A stretch of DNA of 64,000 nucleotides from an uncultured Eubacteriales bacterium (GTDB taxonomy: Bacteria; Bacillota; Clostridia; Lachnospirales; Lachnospiraceae), in contig UQYF01000006.1 of NCBI GenBank assembly GCA_900545175.1, forward strand, positions 33,109 to 97,108, in the 5' to 3' direction. The position numbers and the translations under genes were made by a program. This document shows, piece after piece, positions 1 to 8,952 of the stretch. The notes below the pieces were generated by a model. That model was given only the letters and a program-made list of their open reading frames with translations. It ran no database searches and was not told the origin of the DNA. The first letter of the stretch is position 1, and each line of letters begins with the position of its first letter.

Positions 1-253
1 TCCTCCTTGTATGTCCTCCATAACCGAAGGTCGCATCAAGCCCTTTTTGACCCGGCTTAATCTGTAGGAAATCAAGAATCTCATTCACACATATGGATAT
101 ATGCATTCCTGCCGGTGTTATCCCTTTGCTTATAACATGTTCTATTGTGTCGGCATATTTTTCAGGATTGAGCTCCTTATATTTCTCCTCAAATTTCTTC
201 GGATGTGTTCCCGAATATCTTTTTCTGCGTACATGCGGCTTGTTTTCTTCCAT
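1..253 (-). CDS. rsmH: 16S rRNA (cytosine-1402-N4)-methyltransferase RsmH, N-terminal part
   Basis: The first 84 residues of a protein that runs off the left edge of the window. The start (ATG at 251-253, preceded by GAAGGGAAAATAAG) begins with a basic MEENKPHVRRKRYSG segment, then HISICVNEILDFL and the SAM-binding motif DATFGYGGHT, the arrangement of the N-terminus of RsmH (MraW). RsmH uses SAM to methylate N4 of C1402 in the 30S decoding centre. The charged leader of about 45 residues before the domain is longer than in E. coli RsmH and resembles forms I know from Clostridia. The catalytic remainder lies outside the window, so intactness cannot be judged. Its promoter should lie in 254-505. 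Confidence 0.88.
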   Translation of the reverse strand, partial: MEENKPHVRRKRYSGTHPKKFEEKYKELNPEKYADTIEHVISKGITPAGMHISICVNEILDFLQIKPGQKGLDATFGYGGHTRR

Positions 254-505
254 CTTATTTTCCCTTCATTTATATTTCTATCCGGATTCGGTGGTATTCG
301 CAATCCGATTCCTGCTCATAAAAACAGATGCTTCTCATCTCTATCCGGTTATTTTATAAATAACATACATTCGTTTCAGTTTTCTAAATCTCACGCAATA
401 TTTTTATTTTAGCATACCATGACATATATCGCAAGGAAAAGCCAATGGTGATGAACCGGCAAAAGCTAATAACCGCTCCCACCGGTCCGTCCCATCGGTC
501 ATTGT
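254..505. other. Intergenic region upstream of rsmH
   Basis: A 252-base AT-rich gap between the stop of the amidase gene and the rsmH start. On the minus strand it holds a 7-bp inverted repeat with a 3-base centre (GTTATTT-ATA-AAATAAC, 348-364) and a short hairpin (AGATG-AGAAG-CATCT) followed by GTTTTTT near 319-339. The hairpin could be a weak terminator or attenuator in the rsmH leader. No convincing -35/-10 pair was found and no coding signal is visible. Confidence 0.4.
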
Positions 506-1588
506 TTACTTAGTCGTTATATATGTGTTATAGCGATACTGCCTGAGCTTATACTCCATTGCAATGGCATTAGAGAAATTTCTGTATACGCCGACCTGAA
601 CCTTATAGAGTCCGTCATCAAACACAATGAACGCAGGGAAACCATCGATTAGAAGTGAGTTTAACATTCTATCGGCATTTTCCTTGTTGCGGTACGCACC
701 CACCTGAACGCGGTATAGCACGTCAGGACACTGGCAGTTGCAGGAACGCGTACCCGGCTCATTGAAAATCTCAGCGCTCTCATCATAGAATCTTTCGCCG
801 CCGCGCACACCGTAGCCCATATCATCCGAAGAAGGCATACGCATAACATTTCCCATGTCGTCCATGTCACCACCTGCTCTCCCCATATTTTCGCAATTTA
901 CACCATTTTGTGTGCAGCCTCCATTGATATTCTCAATATCATTGTTATTCCCGGCATTTCTCATGCCTCCTCCGTCCATGCCACCGTTATTCCCGGCATT
1001 TCCCATGTTTCCATCACCCTGCCACATATCGGCTGTCGCTATAGCAGAAGATGTATATACAGGATATCCCAGTGTCTGCAATATTCCGTTTGCAATACCC
1101 TGAGCCAGCTCATCAAAATTCCTGTCAAATGTCTCATTATCCTTATCGCTGTTGATAAAGCCGGCCTCAACAAGCACAGCCGGCATCTGCGTGCGACGCA
1201 GTACAACCAGATCCTTTCGCTCATCAATTCCGAGATTTTTAAGTCCTGCCTTCTCCATGCCTTCAAGTATGTTATTGGCAAGCTCGCGCCTTATGCCGCT
1301 GTCGCTGTACACAAGTACCTCAGCACCGGAATACTGGTTAGGATATTCGCTGGAATTTCTGTGTATTGACACAAAATAGTCTGCTCTGACACCATTTCCA
1401 TCCTGTGCCTTTTTAAATGGTGTCTCATAGATATCGCCCTCTCTTGTATATACAACATCAACTCCCCTTGCCTCAAGAAGTGCACCGACAGCCTTTCCAA
1501 GCCTTAACACATCATCTTTCTCCTGCCGTCCATTATATACTGCTCCCGGATCGCTTCCTCCATGTCCAGGGTCAATTACAACAAGCAT
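506..1588 (-). CDS. N-acetylmuramoyl-L-alanine amidase (Amidase_3) with C-terminal SPOR domain
   Basis: Cell wall hydrolase that should cleave the amide bond between N-acetylmuramic acid and L-alanine. Residues 1-175 are an Amidase_3 domain with the zinc and catalytic residues in place: H9 in DPGHGG, E23 in QEKDD, H76 in SIHRNSS and E141 in LVEAGFI. Residues 180-285 form a low-complexity linker rich in Asn, Gly and Met, with a CNCQC cluster near its end. Residues 288-360 form a SPOR-type domain with the duplicated pattern YRVQVGAYRN / YKVQVGVYRN, which in this family binds denuded glycan. The protein starts directly at the catalytic fold, with no signal peptide or membrane segment. It may therefore act after mother-cell lysis or during sporulation, or be exported by another route; that is inference. 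A terminator at 1630-1674 separates it from the genes upstream. Confidence 0.9.
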   Translation of the reverse strand: MLVVIDPGHGGSDPGAVYNGRQEKDDVLRLGKAVGALLEARGVDVVYTREGDIYETPFKKAQDGNGVRADYFVSIHRNSSEYPNQYSGAEVLVYSDSGIRRELANNILEGMEKAGLKNLGIDERKDLVVLRRTQMPAVLVEAGFINSDKDNETFDRNFDELAQGIANGILQTLGYPVYTSSAIATADMWQGDGNMGNAGNNGGMDGGGMRNAGNNNDIENINGGCTQNGVNCENMGRAGGDMDDMGNVMRMPSSDDMGYGVRGGERFYDESAEIFNEPGTRSCNCQCPDVLYRVQVGAYRNKENADRMLNSLLIDGFPAFIVFDDGLYKVQVGVYRNFSNAIAMEYKLRQYRYNTYITTK

Positions 1589-1629
1589 GCTTATACCATC
1601 CTGATTTTGATAATATGGTATATTCTATG

Positions 1630-1674
1630 AAAAAAAAAGAAGGATGTGAAAATTTTTTCAACATCCCTCTTCTC
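1630..1674 (-). terminator. Rho-independent terminator after the deacetylase gene
   Basis: On the minus strand a stem built from GGATGTTGAAAA and TTTTCACATCC is followed by TTC and a run of nine T. It lies ten bases after the deacetylase stop and closes the rhamnogalacturonan operon. Confidence 0.85.
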
Positions 1675-1683
1675 AATGCCGGC

Positions 1684-2499
1684 TTATTGCTCATTTACAA
1701 CTGCTAATGCTCCGCCTTTGACCTCAATAATCTCGCCCTTCTCATTTGCAAGCCATGCAGACTGCGCTGATGGGTTGAACACTTTGCTGCAATCGGCAAA
1801 GAACTGTAGTCTGTCAAGAACCTCCATATAATCGACTATCTGTATGTTAGTCGCATACCATGTATCTTCCCTGCCGCCTACAAGCTTACAGAACTCTTCC
1901 ATAACCTCCCAGTTATTCTTATCCGTGAACTCATAGCTGTGTCCCCATACATACATAAGGTAGAGATACTGTTTCTTGAACAAATCAACGAATCTCTGAC
2001 CATTCTCAAGCAGGTTGTGATTATGATGACAGGTTGCCTTCCACTGGTAGAAATCCTCAGGAATCGCAAAATCATCTGTGCTTCCTACAACTCTTGCATA
2101 ACGTATACCCATCATAGGAAGCATTTCGCGAATCTTAGGGCTTGTCGAGCCGTTAGGATACGCAAGTCCTCTTACAGGCTGTCCCATAATCGCTTCAAGT
2201 CTCTTTCTGTCCTCTAAAACCTCCTCGGCAACATTTTCAAGCGGACATCTTGCGATAGTCGGATGTGTCACTGTATGACATGCAATCTCATGTCCTTCGT
2301 AAAGCTTCAAAAATTCCTCCGGCTGAACCTTTTCACCGTAGGTATTATGGAAAATTCCCGAATTAATATTGAATGTTCCTTTTATTCCGTACTTGTTAAA
2401 AATCGAAACAAGCCTTCTGTCCTCTGTTCTTCCGTCATCGTAGCTCATTGTGAGAGCCTTGTGTTTTCCTCCCGGAAAGCAATAATATACTTTAGCCAT
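1684..2499 (-). CDS. Polysaccharide deacetylase family protein (NodB/CE4-like)
   Basis: A 271-residue NodB-homology protein. It shows the metal and base motif as SYDDG (D21, D22; TFDDG is usual) and the zinc motif HTVTHP (H75, H79). The later motif around GLAYPNGS corresponds to the RxPY/G region. There is no signal peptide, so it should act in the cytoplasm. It is the last gene of the rhamnogalacturonan operon, 99 bases after the lyase and with its own ribosome binding site (AAGGGAG). From that position I infer that it removes O-acetyl groups from imported rhamnogalacturonan fragments. Peptidoglycan or chitin deacetylation is less likely without export. The activity is unproven. Confidence 0.82.
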   Translation of the reverse strand: MAKVYYCFPGGKHKALTMSYDDGRTEDRRLVSIFNKYGIKGTFNINSGIFHNTYGEKVQPEEFLKLYEGHEIACHTVTHPTIARCPLENVAEEVLEDRKRLEAIMGQPVRGLAYPNGSTSPKIREMLPMMGIRYARVVGSTDDFAIPEDFYQWKATCHHNHNLLENGQRFVDLFKKQYLYLMYVWGHSYEFTDKNNWEVMEEFCKLVGGREDTWYATNIQIVDYMEVLDRLQFFADCSKVFNPSAQSAWLANEKGEIIEVKGGALAVVNEQ

Positions 2500-2598
2500 A
2501 ATCTTCTCCCTTCTGCTGTACAGAATTCATTATATGTATCTTTGCTCTGTCGACCTGATACTGAATGTCTCCAAATAATTGCTTGATTTATTTTACTT

Positions 2599-5040
2599 CT
2601 AATCCTCATCTTTTGCAAGTTGCGGAAGCACCCACTTAAAATCCATATCGGATGCATAATAGTAGCTTGTGTAGCAAGGCTGGTTGTAGCAGTTGTTCTG
2701 CCATGCAATACCTGTGCGGTACATCACATCATGCATAAACGTAAACAGCTTGTGGTTGGTAAGCTCGGTATCAGTATATATCCTGATTGCGGAATTGTCA
2801 GCCTTTCTCAGAATAATTTCCTCCCTGAAATCGCCGAACAAATCTGCTATGAGACAAGGATTTCCCTTGGTTCCGTTGTTAGTGAGTGTACCTTCGGGCT
2901 TTAGCATTATACCATGAGTATTATCATTTATTATTCCACAGTGCTGCTCATGGATGTAATCTACACCATCCGTAATCTGTGTGGAGAGGTCGGCAGCCCA
3001 TCTGATTGACTGATTTGTTCCGAGTACCTTGTCCGGCAGCTTATTTCCCTTGCAGTCATACATTTCCTTGACCCACACCTGAAGACCACGCACATTAGGA
3101 TTGACATCGCCTATCATGCATCGTCCTAAGTCACAGTCGGCGAACTCACCAAAATACGGCACTCCCGTCTCGGCATCTCGAAGCGCCCATCCGTATGGCA
3201 CAGATGCCGCACCCTCAAATACGTTAAAGATTTCAAAGCCCGGTCTGTCAGGGTCAATACATGCCACATGCATTGCATCACCATGTCCGAACTTAGCTTC
3301 CACACCATCAGGTCTTATGCCACGGCTTGAATACAGCACCGAACCATCGTGGTCAATGACTGCCGCACCGTATATAATCTCCTGGCATCCGTCGCCATCG
3401 ACATCCGCCGTTGAGAGGCTGTGGTTTCCCTGTCCGCTAAGACATCCGTATACCGGATCAGTTCCGTTAATATCATGTGCATGACTGTCGTTAAAAGGAT
3501 TACTCATAGGGACATATCCGCTATCGATGGAAAAATACTCCCTGTGCTTTCCTGTAAAGAAATCATAAGCCACCATAGTCATTCTCGTATAATATCCGCG
3601 GCAGATGATAAGGTAAGGTCTTTCTCCGTCAAGATATGCAACACCTGAGAGAAATCTGTCAACACGATTGCATGGCTCTATTCTCTTAAAGGCATAGTCG
3701 CCCCACATAAGACCGTCATCCTCTCTTGGATACTTGAACGGAATAGTATCAAGCTCACTTCCATCGCCTCCGAACATTGTAAGATACTCCGGACCTTCAT
3801 ATATAAATCCTTCGAATTTTCTAAGCTCATTTCTAGGACTTCTTGACGGCGCATACACATCCATAAAGTAGTCCGCCAGCTCTCTTGCACTCTTTTCATC
3901 AAGCGGATAATTGTACTTTACAGGCACCCCAAAGCATTCTTCAAGAGTTGCCGGCCAATGCCCTGCCACAACCTCCTGATGCTTATCCCATCCCATGAAC
4001 ATTTTTACAATATGCTCATAATAATCTTCTGCAGAGCATACATAATTGTCATCATGGCTTACTCCTGCCTTTATATCCGATTCAGGAAGAGTTATATACT
4101 TTTCCGACTTGACAGAGCCATCAGCATTGTACACTGTCATCTTGGTTCCCGGCGCACTCTTTACAGACATCTCAGCCTTGCCGTCACCATCAAAATCATA
4201 CACAATAAACTGTGTATAATGAGCACCTGAACGTATATTCACGCCCATGTCAAGTCTCCACAACAGCTCTCCGCTAAGGCGGTAACAGTCAATATAGCAT
4301 TTTCCTGTATATCCTTTGATTGATACATCCTGCGAGTTGGTCGGATCCCATTTTACTATGTACTCGTACTCACCGTCACCGTCCACGTCACCTACGCTCA
4401 TATCATTTACACGGTATGTATATTCCTCTCCGGCAGGTGTAACGCCGCCCCCAGGAATCTGCATCGGAATCTCAATATAGTTGCTGCCGGTGCTCCAAGC
4501 CTTCACTGCCTTGCATTTGTCACCCTCTACGCCATTGCTAAGAGGCGCAACACTATACTCATCCTCCATCGTTCCTTCTTTATCTATATAGTTCGTGCTG
4601 TCAGTCACTACAGCAAGCTTATTTCCGTTTTTATATACTACATAATCTGTTCCTGTCATGCCTGTCTTAGAGTAACCGCTCACCTCGTCAAGCATCATTC
4701 TCCACGCTAAGAATATTCCCTTGTCAGACTTGACTGCAATAAGTCCTCTGTTAAGCTTCTCAAGCTGAGGCTTTAAAACTCTCTTAAGTGGTGTGCGAAG
4801 CAGCTCAGATTTCACAATGCCTGCATCTGTGACAGCTTCGACATAAACAAAATGCGGAACATGTGTCGATTTTTTAAGATGATATCCGCAATTTTTCTGC
4901 TCTGACATGAGCTTATACTGCATTGTCTGTGTATTTTTATCCGCCCAATACACTCTATAGAGCTTTGCTCCAGCAACCCCATTCCACGCTATATCTGCGC
5001 CATTGTCATCTATTCCGGTTAAACTTAGTGTAAATCCCAT
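2599..5040 (-). CDS. Rhamnogalacturonan lyase, polysaccharide lyase family 11
   Basis: Large protein (813 residues from the preferred start) with the features of PL11 rhamnogalacturonan lyases (YesW/YesX type). These enzymes cut the rhamnose-galacturonate backbone of rhamnogalacturonan I by beta-elimination. An N-terminal fibronectin-like part precedes a beta-propeller with several calcium-binding loops: DVDGDGEYEYIVKWDP, DFDGDGKAEMSVKSAPG and DVDGDGCQEIIYG. I place the start at 5040 (MGFTLSLTG) because GGAG lies seven bases upstream; an in-frame ATG at 5052 is less well placed. There is no signal peptide, so the enzyme probably acts on short fragments brought in by the ABC transporter encoded immediately upstream. 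The gap to the binding-protein gene is 128 bases with no terminator seen. Confidence 0.92.
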   Translation of the reverse strand: MGFTLSLTGIDDNGADIAWNGVAGAKLYRVYWADKNTQTMQYKLMSEQKNCGYHLKKSTHVPHFVYVEAVTDAGIVKSELLRTPLKRVLKPQLEKLNRGLIAVKSDKGIFLAWRMMLDEVSGYSKTGMTGTDYVVYKNGNKLAVVTDSTNYIDKEGTMEDEYSVAPLSNGVEGDKCKAVKAWSTGSNYIEIPMQIPGGGVTPAGEEYTYRVNDMSVGDVDGDGEYEYIVKWDPTNSQDVSIKGYTGKCYIDCYRLSGELLWRLDMGVNIRSGAHYTQFIVYDFDGDGKAEMSVKSAPGTKMTVYNADGSVKSEKYITLPESDIKAGVSHDDNYVCSAEDYYEHIVKMFMGWDKHQEVVAGHWPATLEECFGVPVKYNYPLDEKSARELADYFMDVYAPSRSPRNELRKFEGFIYEGPEYLTMFGGDGSELDTIPFKYPREDDGLMWGDYAFKRIEPCNRVDRFLSGVAYLDGERPYLIICRGYYTRMTMVAYDFFTGKHREYFSIDSGYVPMSNPFNDSHAHDINGTDPVYGCLSGQGNHSLSTADVDGDGCQEIIYGAAVIDHDGSVLYSSRGIRPDGVEAKFGHGDAMHVACIDPDRPGFEIFNVFEGAASVPYGWALRDAETGVPYFGEFADCDLGRCMIGDVNPNVRGLQVWVKEMYDCKGNKLPDKVLGTNQSIRWAADLSTQITDGVDYIHEQHCGIINDNTHGIMLKPEGTLTNNGTKGNPCLIADLFGDFREEIILRKADNSAIRIYTDTELTNHKLFTFMHDVMYRTGIAWQNNCYNQPCYTSYYYASDMDFKWVLPQLAKDED

Positions 5041-5168
5041 ATTCATCTCCATTCCGCAGACGCATATACGTCAGCATAGATACCATTCTAAATAATAAGG
5101 AGCCGCCAAAATGACAGCCCCCTATATAACCCATACTCTTATGGCACGGTGTGTTAATATTTCAATGA

Positions 5169-6701
5169 TTATTTAGCCTGAGCATTAACCTCAGCAATAA
5201 CATCATTACCACCCTGTGTATACCAGGAAGCAATCTGCTCATTTAACTGATCCTTTGTGATCTCACCACAGATATACTGTGTTCTTGCAACCTTGATGAT
5301 ATCATCAAGTGTTGAACCCATAAGTGAATATGTCTTAGAGTTGTTTAAGTATCCAAGTGCAGGGTTAACTACTGCGTAAGGAATATTGGCAGCATATACT
5401 TCATTCTGCTTAAGAACGCTCTCTGACTTCTCAGTAGTCGGGCTTGTAGCCTCTAAGTTAGGAATGTAAGCTACTGTCTGGTTAAGAGCTGCATAAGCCT
5501 TAGATGCTACTGCATCTTCCTTATCATCATCAATTAAGTAGCCATTCTCATCTAAGTGCCAATGAATGCCCTCAAGACCATAGCTTGAAAGTGTAATCAT
5601 CTCATCATCGCACATCTTATCAAGGAAGTGGAGACAAGCTTCAATCTTCTCCTCTGTATCACATGTTGAAGCAGAGAGAACGAATAAACCGTTGTAACCT
5701 GATGTAGCAAGTGTATGGTCATTGATTGTACCTACAAGTGTCATTGCAGCAGGCTCGCTAGGATTTGTAACAGACTTAACATCGTTGTTTACAAAGTAAT
5801 CCCAGATTCTTCTTGAACCATCAATAACGTCACAGAATGCTCCGGCAACGCCGTTCTTAACATCCTGATTCCATGTATCTGTACCACGGACTGCCCAGTC
5901 ATTAGCTATAAGACCATCATCATATAACTTCTTGAACCAGTCAAGAGCCTCAAAATACTCCGGCTGCTCGAATACAGGTCTTAACTCTCCTGCATCATTC
6001 TTATACCAGCCATTGCCGACACCAAACCATGTCTGCATTACATCGAAAGGACCTGTGTATGAGCAAAGCTCAAGTCCGTATGTATCATCCTTGCCATTTC
6101 CATCCGGGTCACCGTATGTGAACTGATAAAATAAGTTGTATACATCATCAATCGTCTTTGGCTCCTCTGTTATGCCGACAGCCTCTGCCCAGTCTGTTCT
6201 GTATCCGAGACCGTTACGTCCAAGTGTTCTTGCACGATATACACCGATTAACTGTCCGTTAACTGTACATGTGTCATTGACAGCCTTGATTGACTGTGAA
6301 AGGTTAGGATACTTCTCTGAGTCATAGATGTACTTGCTTAAATCTACGAACGCACCCTGCTCAGCAGCAGATACGATAGCACCATCAATGCTTCCGATAG
6401 CCATAATCATTGGCATTGTTGAAGGGTTTGCAAGTGCAAGTGATACCTTCTCTGAAAGAACATCATTTGCAACCCATGTGAACTCTACATGTGTATTTGT
6501 ATAGTCCTCCATCTTTGCAACAACTTCATCGGCATGATCGCCTGAGAGTGGGCTTCCTTCGAAATCAATTGTCTGGAATGTGATTGTAGGTCTTCCGTTT
6601 TCGTCTGTCTTGGCATTATTCTGCTTGTTGCATCCTACACTGCCAAGTACCATGGCAGATGAAAGAACCAAAGCAGTAGCCTTCATTGCTTTACGATTCA
6701 T
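5169..6701 (-). CDS. Extracellular solute-binding lipoprotein of carbohydrate ABC transporter (LplA-type)
   Basis: A 510-residue lipoprotein with signal peptide MNRKAMKATALVL..GSVGC, lipidated Cys24 and then a mature binding protein of the family-1 large LplA/YtcQ kind. Such proteins capture oligosaccharides and deliver them to two permeases. The two permease genes directly upstream are the expected partners, and the lyase directly downstream points to rhamnogalacturonan oligosaccharides as ligand (inference). The ribosome binding site GAGGAGG sits nine bases before the ATG. No cognate ATPase gene is present, so a shared MsmX-type ATPase must be encoded elsewhere, as is known for this transporter family. 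Confidence 0.9.
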   Translation of the reverse strand: MNRKAMKATALVLSSAMVLGSVGCNKQNNAKTDENGRPTITFQTIDFEGSPLSGDHADEVVAKMEDYTNTHVEFTWVANDVLSEKVSLALANPSTMPMIMAIGSIDGAIVSAAEQGAFVDLSKYIYDSEKYPNLSQSIKAVNDTCTVNGQLIGVYRARTLGRNGLGYRTDWAEAVGITEEPKTIDDVYNLFYQFTYGDPDGNGKDDTYGLELCSYTGPFDVMQTWFGVGNGWYKNDAGELRPVFEQPEYFEALDWFKKLYDDGLIANDWAVRGTDTWNQDVKNGVAGAFCDVIDGSRRIWDYFVNNDVKSVTNPSEPAAMTLVGTINDHTLATSGYNGLFVLSASTCDTEEKIEACLHFLDKMCDDEMITLSSYGLEGIHWHLDENGYLIDDDKEDAVASKAYAALNQTVAYIPNLEATSPTTEKSESVLKQNEVYAANIPYAVVNPALGYLNNSKTYSLMGSTLDDIIKVARTQYICGEITKDQLNEQIASWYTQGGNDVIAEVNAQAK

Positions 6702-6759
6702 ATTTTGTTCCTCCTCTTTTTTTAAAAAGATAAATGATAAATGATTTATAGTATCAAGA

Positions 6760-7686
6760 TCAGCCCTTTACTGCGCCAACCATAACACCCTGTGCAAAAT
6801 ACTTCTGTACAAAAGGATATACAACAAGAATCGGAATAGTTGCAAACATAGTGGCTGCCATCTTAACCGCCTTGTCAGGAGGTGTACCCTGCACCTCATA
6901 GTCAAACTGTGATGTATCGATACCGCCTGCAAGAAGTACGATTCTTCTAAGTACTATCTGTACAACCTCTTTTGATGAGTCCTTTAAATAAATCATCGCA
7001 CTGAAGTAATCATTCCAATGTCCTACAGCGTAGAACAGGGAAATTGAAGCTATAACAGGCTTTGAGAGCGGTAAAACTATCTGCCAGAATATTCTTATAT
7101 CGCTGCAACCGTCTACTCTTGCTGCCTCTTCAAGCTCTGTAGGCAAATCCTGGAAGAAGTTCTTTACAATAATCATGTTGAACGGATTGATTGCCCCCAT
7201 GAGAATCAGCACCCAGAATGTATTGTAAAGATGAAGTGTCTGCATCCAAATAAATGTAGGAATCATACCGCCGCCAAAGAGCATCGTCACGATTACCATG
7301 TTGAGAAGTCCGTTACGGCCTCTTAAATAGCTCTTAGATAGCGGATATGCAAATGTTGTTGTAAAGAACATATTTACTATGGTACCTACTATTGTGACAA
7401 AAAGTGAGTTTTTAAGACCTCTGAATACCTCTCCTGTCTTTGCTATGTAATAGTAAGCATTGAATGAAATCTCATGCGGGATAATGAAGAAGGCACGCTC
7501 TGTAAGCTCCTTCTCTGTGGCAAACGAACCTGCTATAACATATAAGAACGGAAGCAGTGTTGAAATTCCGATTAAGCCCACAATGACATATATAAGTACA
7601 TCAACGATTCTTTCGCCGACACTCATTTTTATCTTATTCTGTCTGGCTGTATGATATACAACCTTATCTTCTTTCGCCTTAGCCAT
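6760..7686 (-). CDS. Carbohydrate ABC transporter permease (LplC/YtcP-type)
   Basis: A 308-residue integral membrane permease with about six hydrophobic segments. The first follows a basic N-terminus (about residues 28-52). The EAA loop that docks the ATPase reads EEAARVDGCSDIRIFWQIVLPLSKP. The C-terminal QKYFAQGVMVGAVKG is typical of the MalG-side subunit. It lies 17 bases after its partner permease, with AAAGGAG as ribosome binding site, and is followed after 58 bases by the binding-protein gene. It forms the pore with the other permease for uptake of pectin-derived oligosaccharides (substrate inferred from context). Confidence 0.93.
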   Translation of the reverse strand: MAKAKEDKVVYHTARQNKIKMSVGERIVDVLIYVIVGLIGISTLLPFLYVIAGSFATEKELTERAFFIIPHEISFNAYYYIAKTGEVFRGLKNSLFVTIVGTIVNMFFTTTFAYPLSKSYLRGRNGLLNMVIVTMLFGGGMIPTFIWMQTLHLYNTFWVLILMGAINPFNMIIVKNFFQDLPTELEEAARVDGCSDIRIFWQIVLPLSKPVIASISLFYAVGHWNDYFSAMIYLKDSSKEVVQIVLRRIVLLAGGIDTSQFDYEVQGTPPDKAVKMAATMFATIPILVVYPFVQKYFAQGVMVGAVKG

Positions 7687-7703
7687 ATCGAAGCTGCTCC
7701 TTT

Positions 7704-8663
7704 CTAATATATTCCTCGCTCACCGAACTTCTTTGCAAGCCAGTTAGCTGACAATACAAGTATCATACTTACAACAGATTTAAAAAGACCTGCCGCAGTT
7801 GACAGTGAATACTGTGCACCTCTGATACCCTTCATATACACATATGTATCAAAAACCTCGGCTGACTTAACATTTAAGTCATTTCTCATAAGGAATATCT
7901 GCTCATATCCTGTGTTAAGAAGTCCGCCGACTCTTAAGATGAGCATCATTATTACTGTTCCTTTGATTGATGGAAGTGTTATGTTCCACATAAGTCTCCA
8001 TCTGCCTGCACCGTCAATTCGTGCCGCCTCATAAAGCTGTGTATCAACACCTGCAAGTGCTGCAAGGAAAATGATTGTACCGTAGCCTGTCTCCTTCCAT
8101 ATTGACTGTCCTACGATAAGACCCTTGAAATACTGAGCCTTGCCCAAGAAATTGACAGGGCTACCAGTAAGCTTCGTAATAAGTTCATTCACAATACCAT
8201 CATTTACATTTAAGAGCTGGTATGTGATACTTGCCACAATAACCCATGAAATAAAGTGCGGTACATAGATAAATGTCTGTACAACTCTCTTGTAGCCCGA
8301 ATGTCTTATCTCATTTAAGAAGAGTGATAAGATAATCGGTGCAGGGAAATACAGTACAAGGCTTAAAAGCGAGATACCAAGAGTATTCTCAAGAAGCATC
8401 ATGAAATCTGCCCCTTTAAAGAAATTCCTGAAATTCTGCCAGCCTACAAATTCACTTCCGAAAATGCCTTTAAAAGGACTGTAATTCTGGAAGGCAATTA
8501 TGATACCTGCCATCGGAATGTAGCGGAAAATAATGAAGTATAAAAGTCCCGGTAAAAGCATCAGGTATAATCCCTTGTGATGTAAAATGAATTTCCAGAA
8601 TGGAAGCTTCTTATCCATCACTACTGCACATCCGGAGGACTTTCTCTTAGCTGTATGTGCCAT
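7704..8663 (-). CDS. Carbohydrate ABC transporter permease (LplB-type), first gene of the rhamnogalacturonan operon
   Basis: MalF-side permease of the LplB family with six hydrophobic segments, the first at about residues 30-50. The EAA loop reads YEAARIDGAGRWRLMWNITLPSIKG. I place the start at 8663 (MAHTAKRKSSG, 319 residues) because AAGGAGG lies six bases upstream; a GTG at 8681 is in frame but lies upstream of that site. The long leader between the likely promoter (8841-8869) and this start, about 170 bases, contains duplicated operator-like motifs. The gene order permease-permease-binding protein-lyase-deacetylase suggests one transcript. Confidence 0.93.
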   Translation of the reverse strand: MAHTAKRKSSGCAVVMDKKLPFWKFILHHKGLYLMLLPGLLYFIIFRYIPMAGIIIAFQNYSPFKGIFGSEFVGWQNFRNFFKGADFMMLLENTLGISLLSLVLYFPAPIILSLFLNEIRHSGYKRVVQTFIYVPHFISWVIVASITYQLLNVNDGIVNELITKLTGSPVNFLGKAQYFKGLIVGQSIWKETGYGTIIFLAALAGVDTQLYEAARIDGAGRWRLMWNITLPSIKGTVIMMLILRVGGLLNTGYEQIFLMRNDLNVKSAEVFDTYVYMKGIRGAQYSLSTAAGLFKSVVSMILVLSANWLAKKFGERGIY

Positions 8664-8738
8664 TTTTCCTCCTTCTTTCACATAATGAAATTTTGTTTTA
8701 TTTGCTGTGGCTATGTAACCACCGCATCTAGGTAGATA

Positions 8739-8824
8739 TTACATTCAAATGCAGGTTACATCAATAATCATAATCTCATTTTTTATGCAACTATGCCATA
8801 TATTACATTGTAAATGCTTACATT
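8739..8824. promoter_or_regulatory. Pair of direct-repeat operator-like sites upstream of the rhamnogalacturonan operon
   Basis: Two related motifs lie in the same orientation about 64 bases apart. On the plus strand, TTACATTCAAATGCAGGTTAC is at 8739-8759 and TTACATTGTAAATGCTTACA at 8803-8822. The second contains the palindrome TGTAA-ATGC-TTACA (8809-8822). Directly repeated bipartite sites are typical for AraC-type regulators, and the AraC-type gene is next door, so these may be its binding sites. They lie downstream of the predicted -10, which would suit repression or a different promoter. Inference. Confidence 0.5.
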
Positions 8825-8840
8825 TTGTGTATATTGCACA

Positions 8841-8869
8841 TGTATAATCAAAAAATAATCATTTATCAA
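8841..8869 (-). promoter_or_regulatory. Candidate sigma-A promoter of the rhamnogalacturonan operon
   Basis: On the minus strand TTGATA, a 17-base spacer and TATACA. Transcription would start near 8834 and leave a leader of about 170 bases before the first permease gene. Confidence 0.55.
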
Positions 8870-8952
8870 CTCTGATTATACTCAGAAATAAAAGAATGAT
8901 TATTTTTTATTTAGTAATTTTTATTTGTTTTTTATTGTTTTTAAGTATATTT

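Noticed and set aside
908..1369. Long plus-strand open frames over the amidase gene
   Set aside because: They are shadows of the repetitive Asn/Gly/Met linker and the amidase domain on the minus strand.
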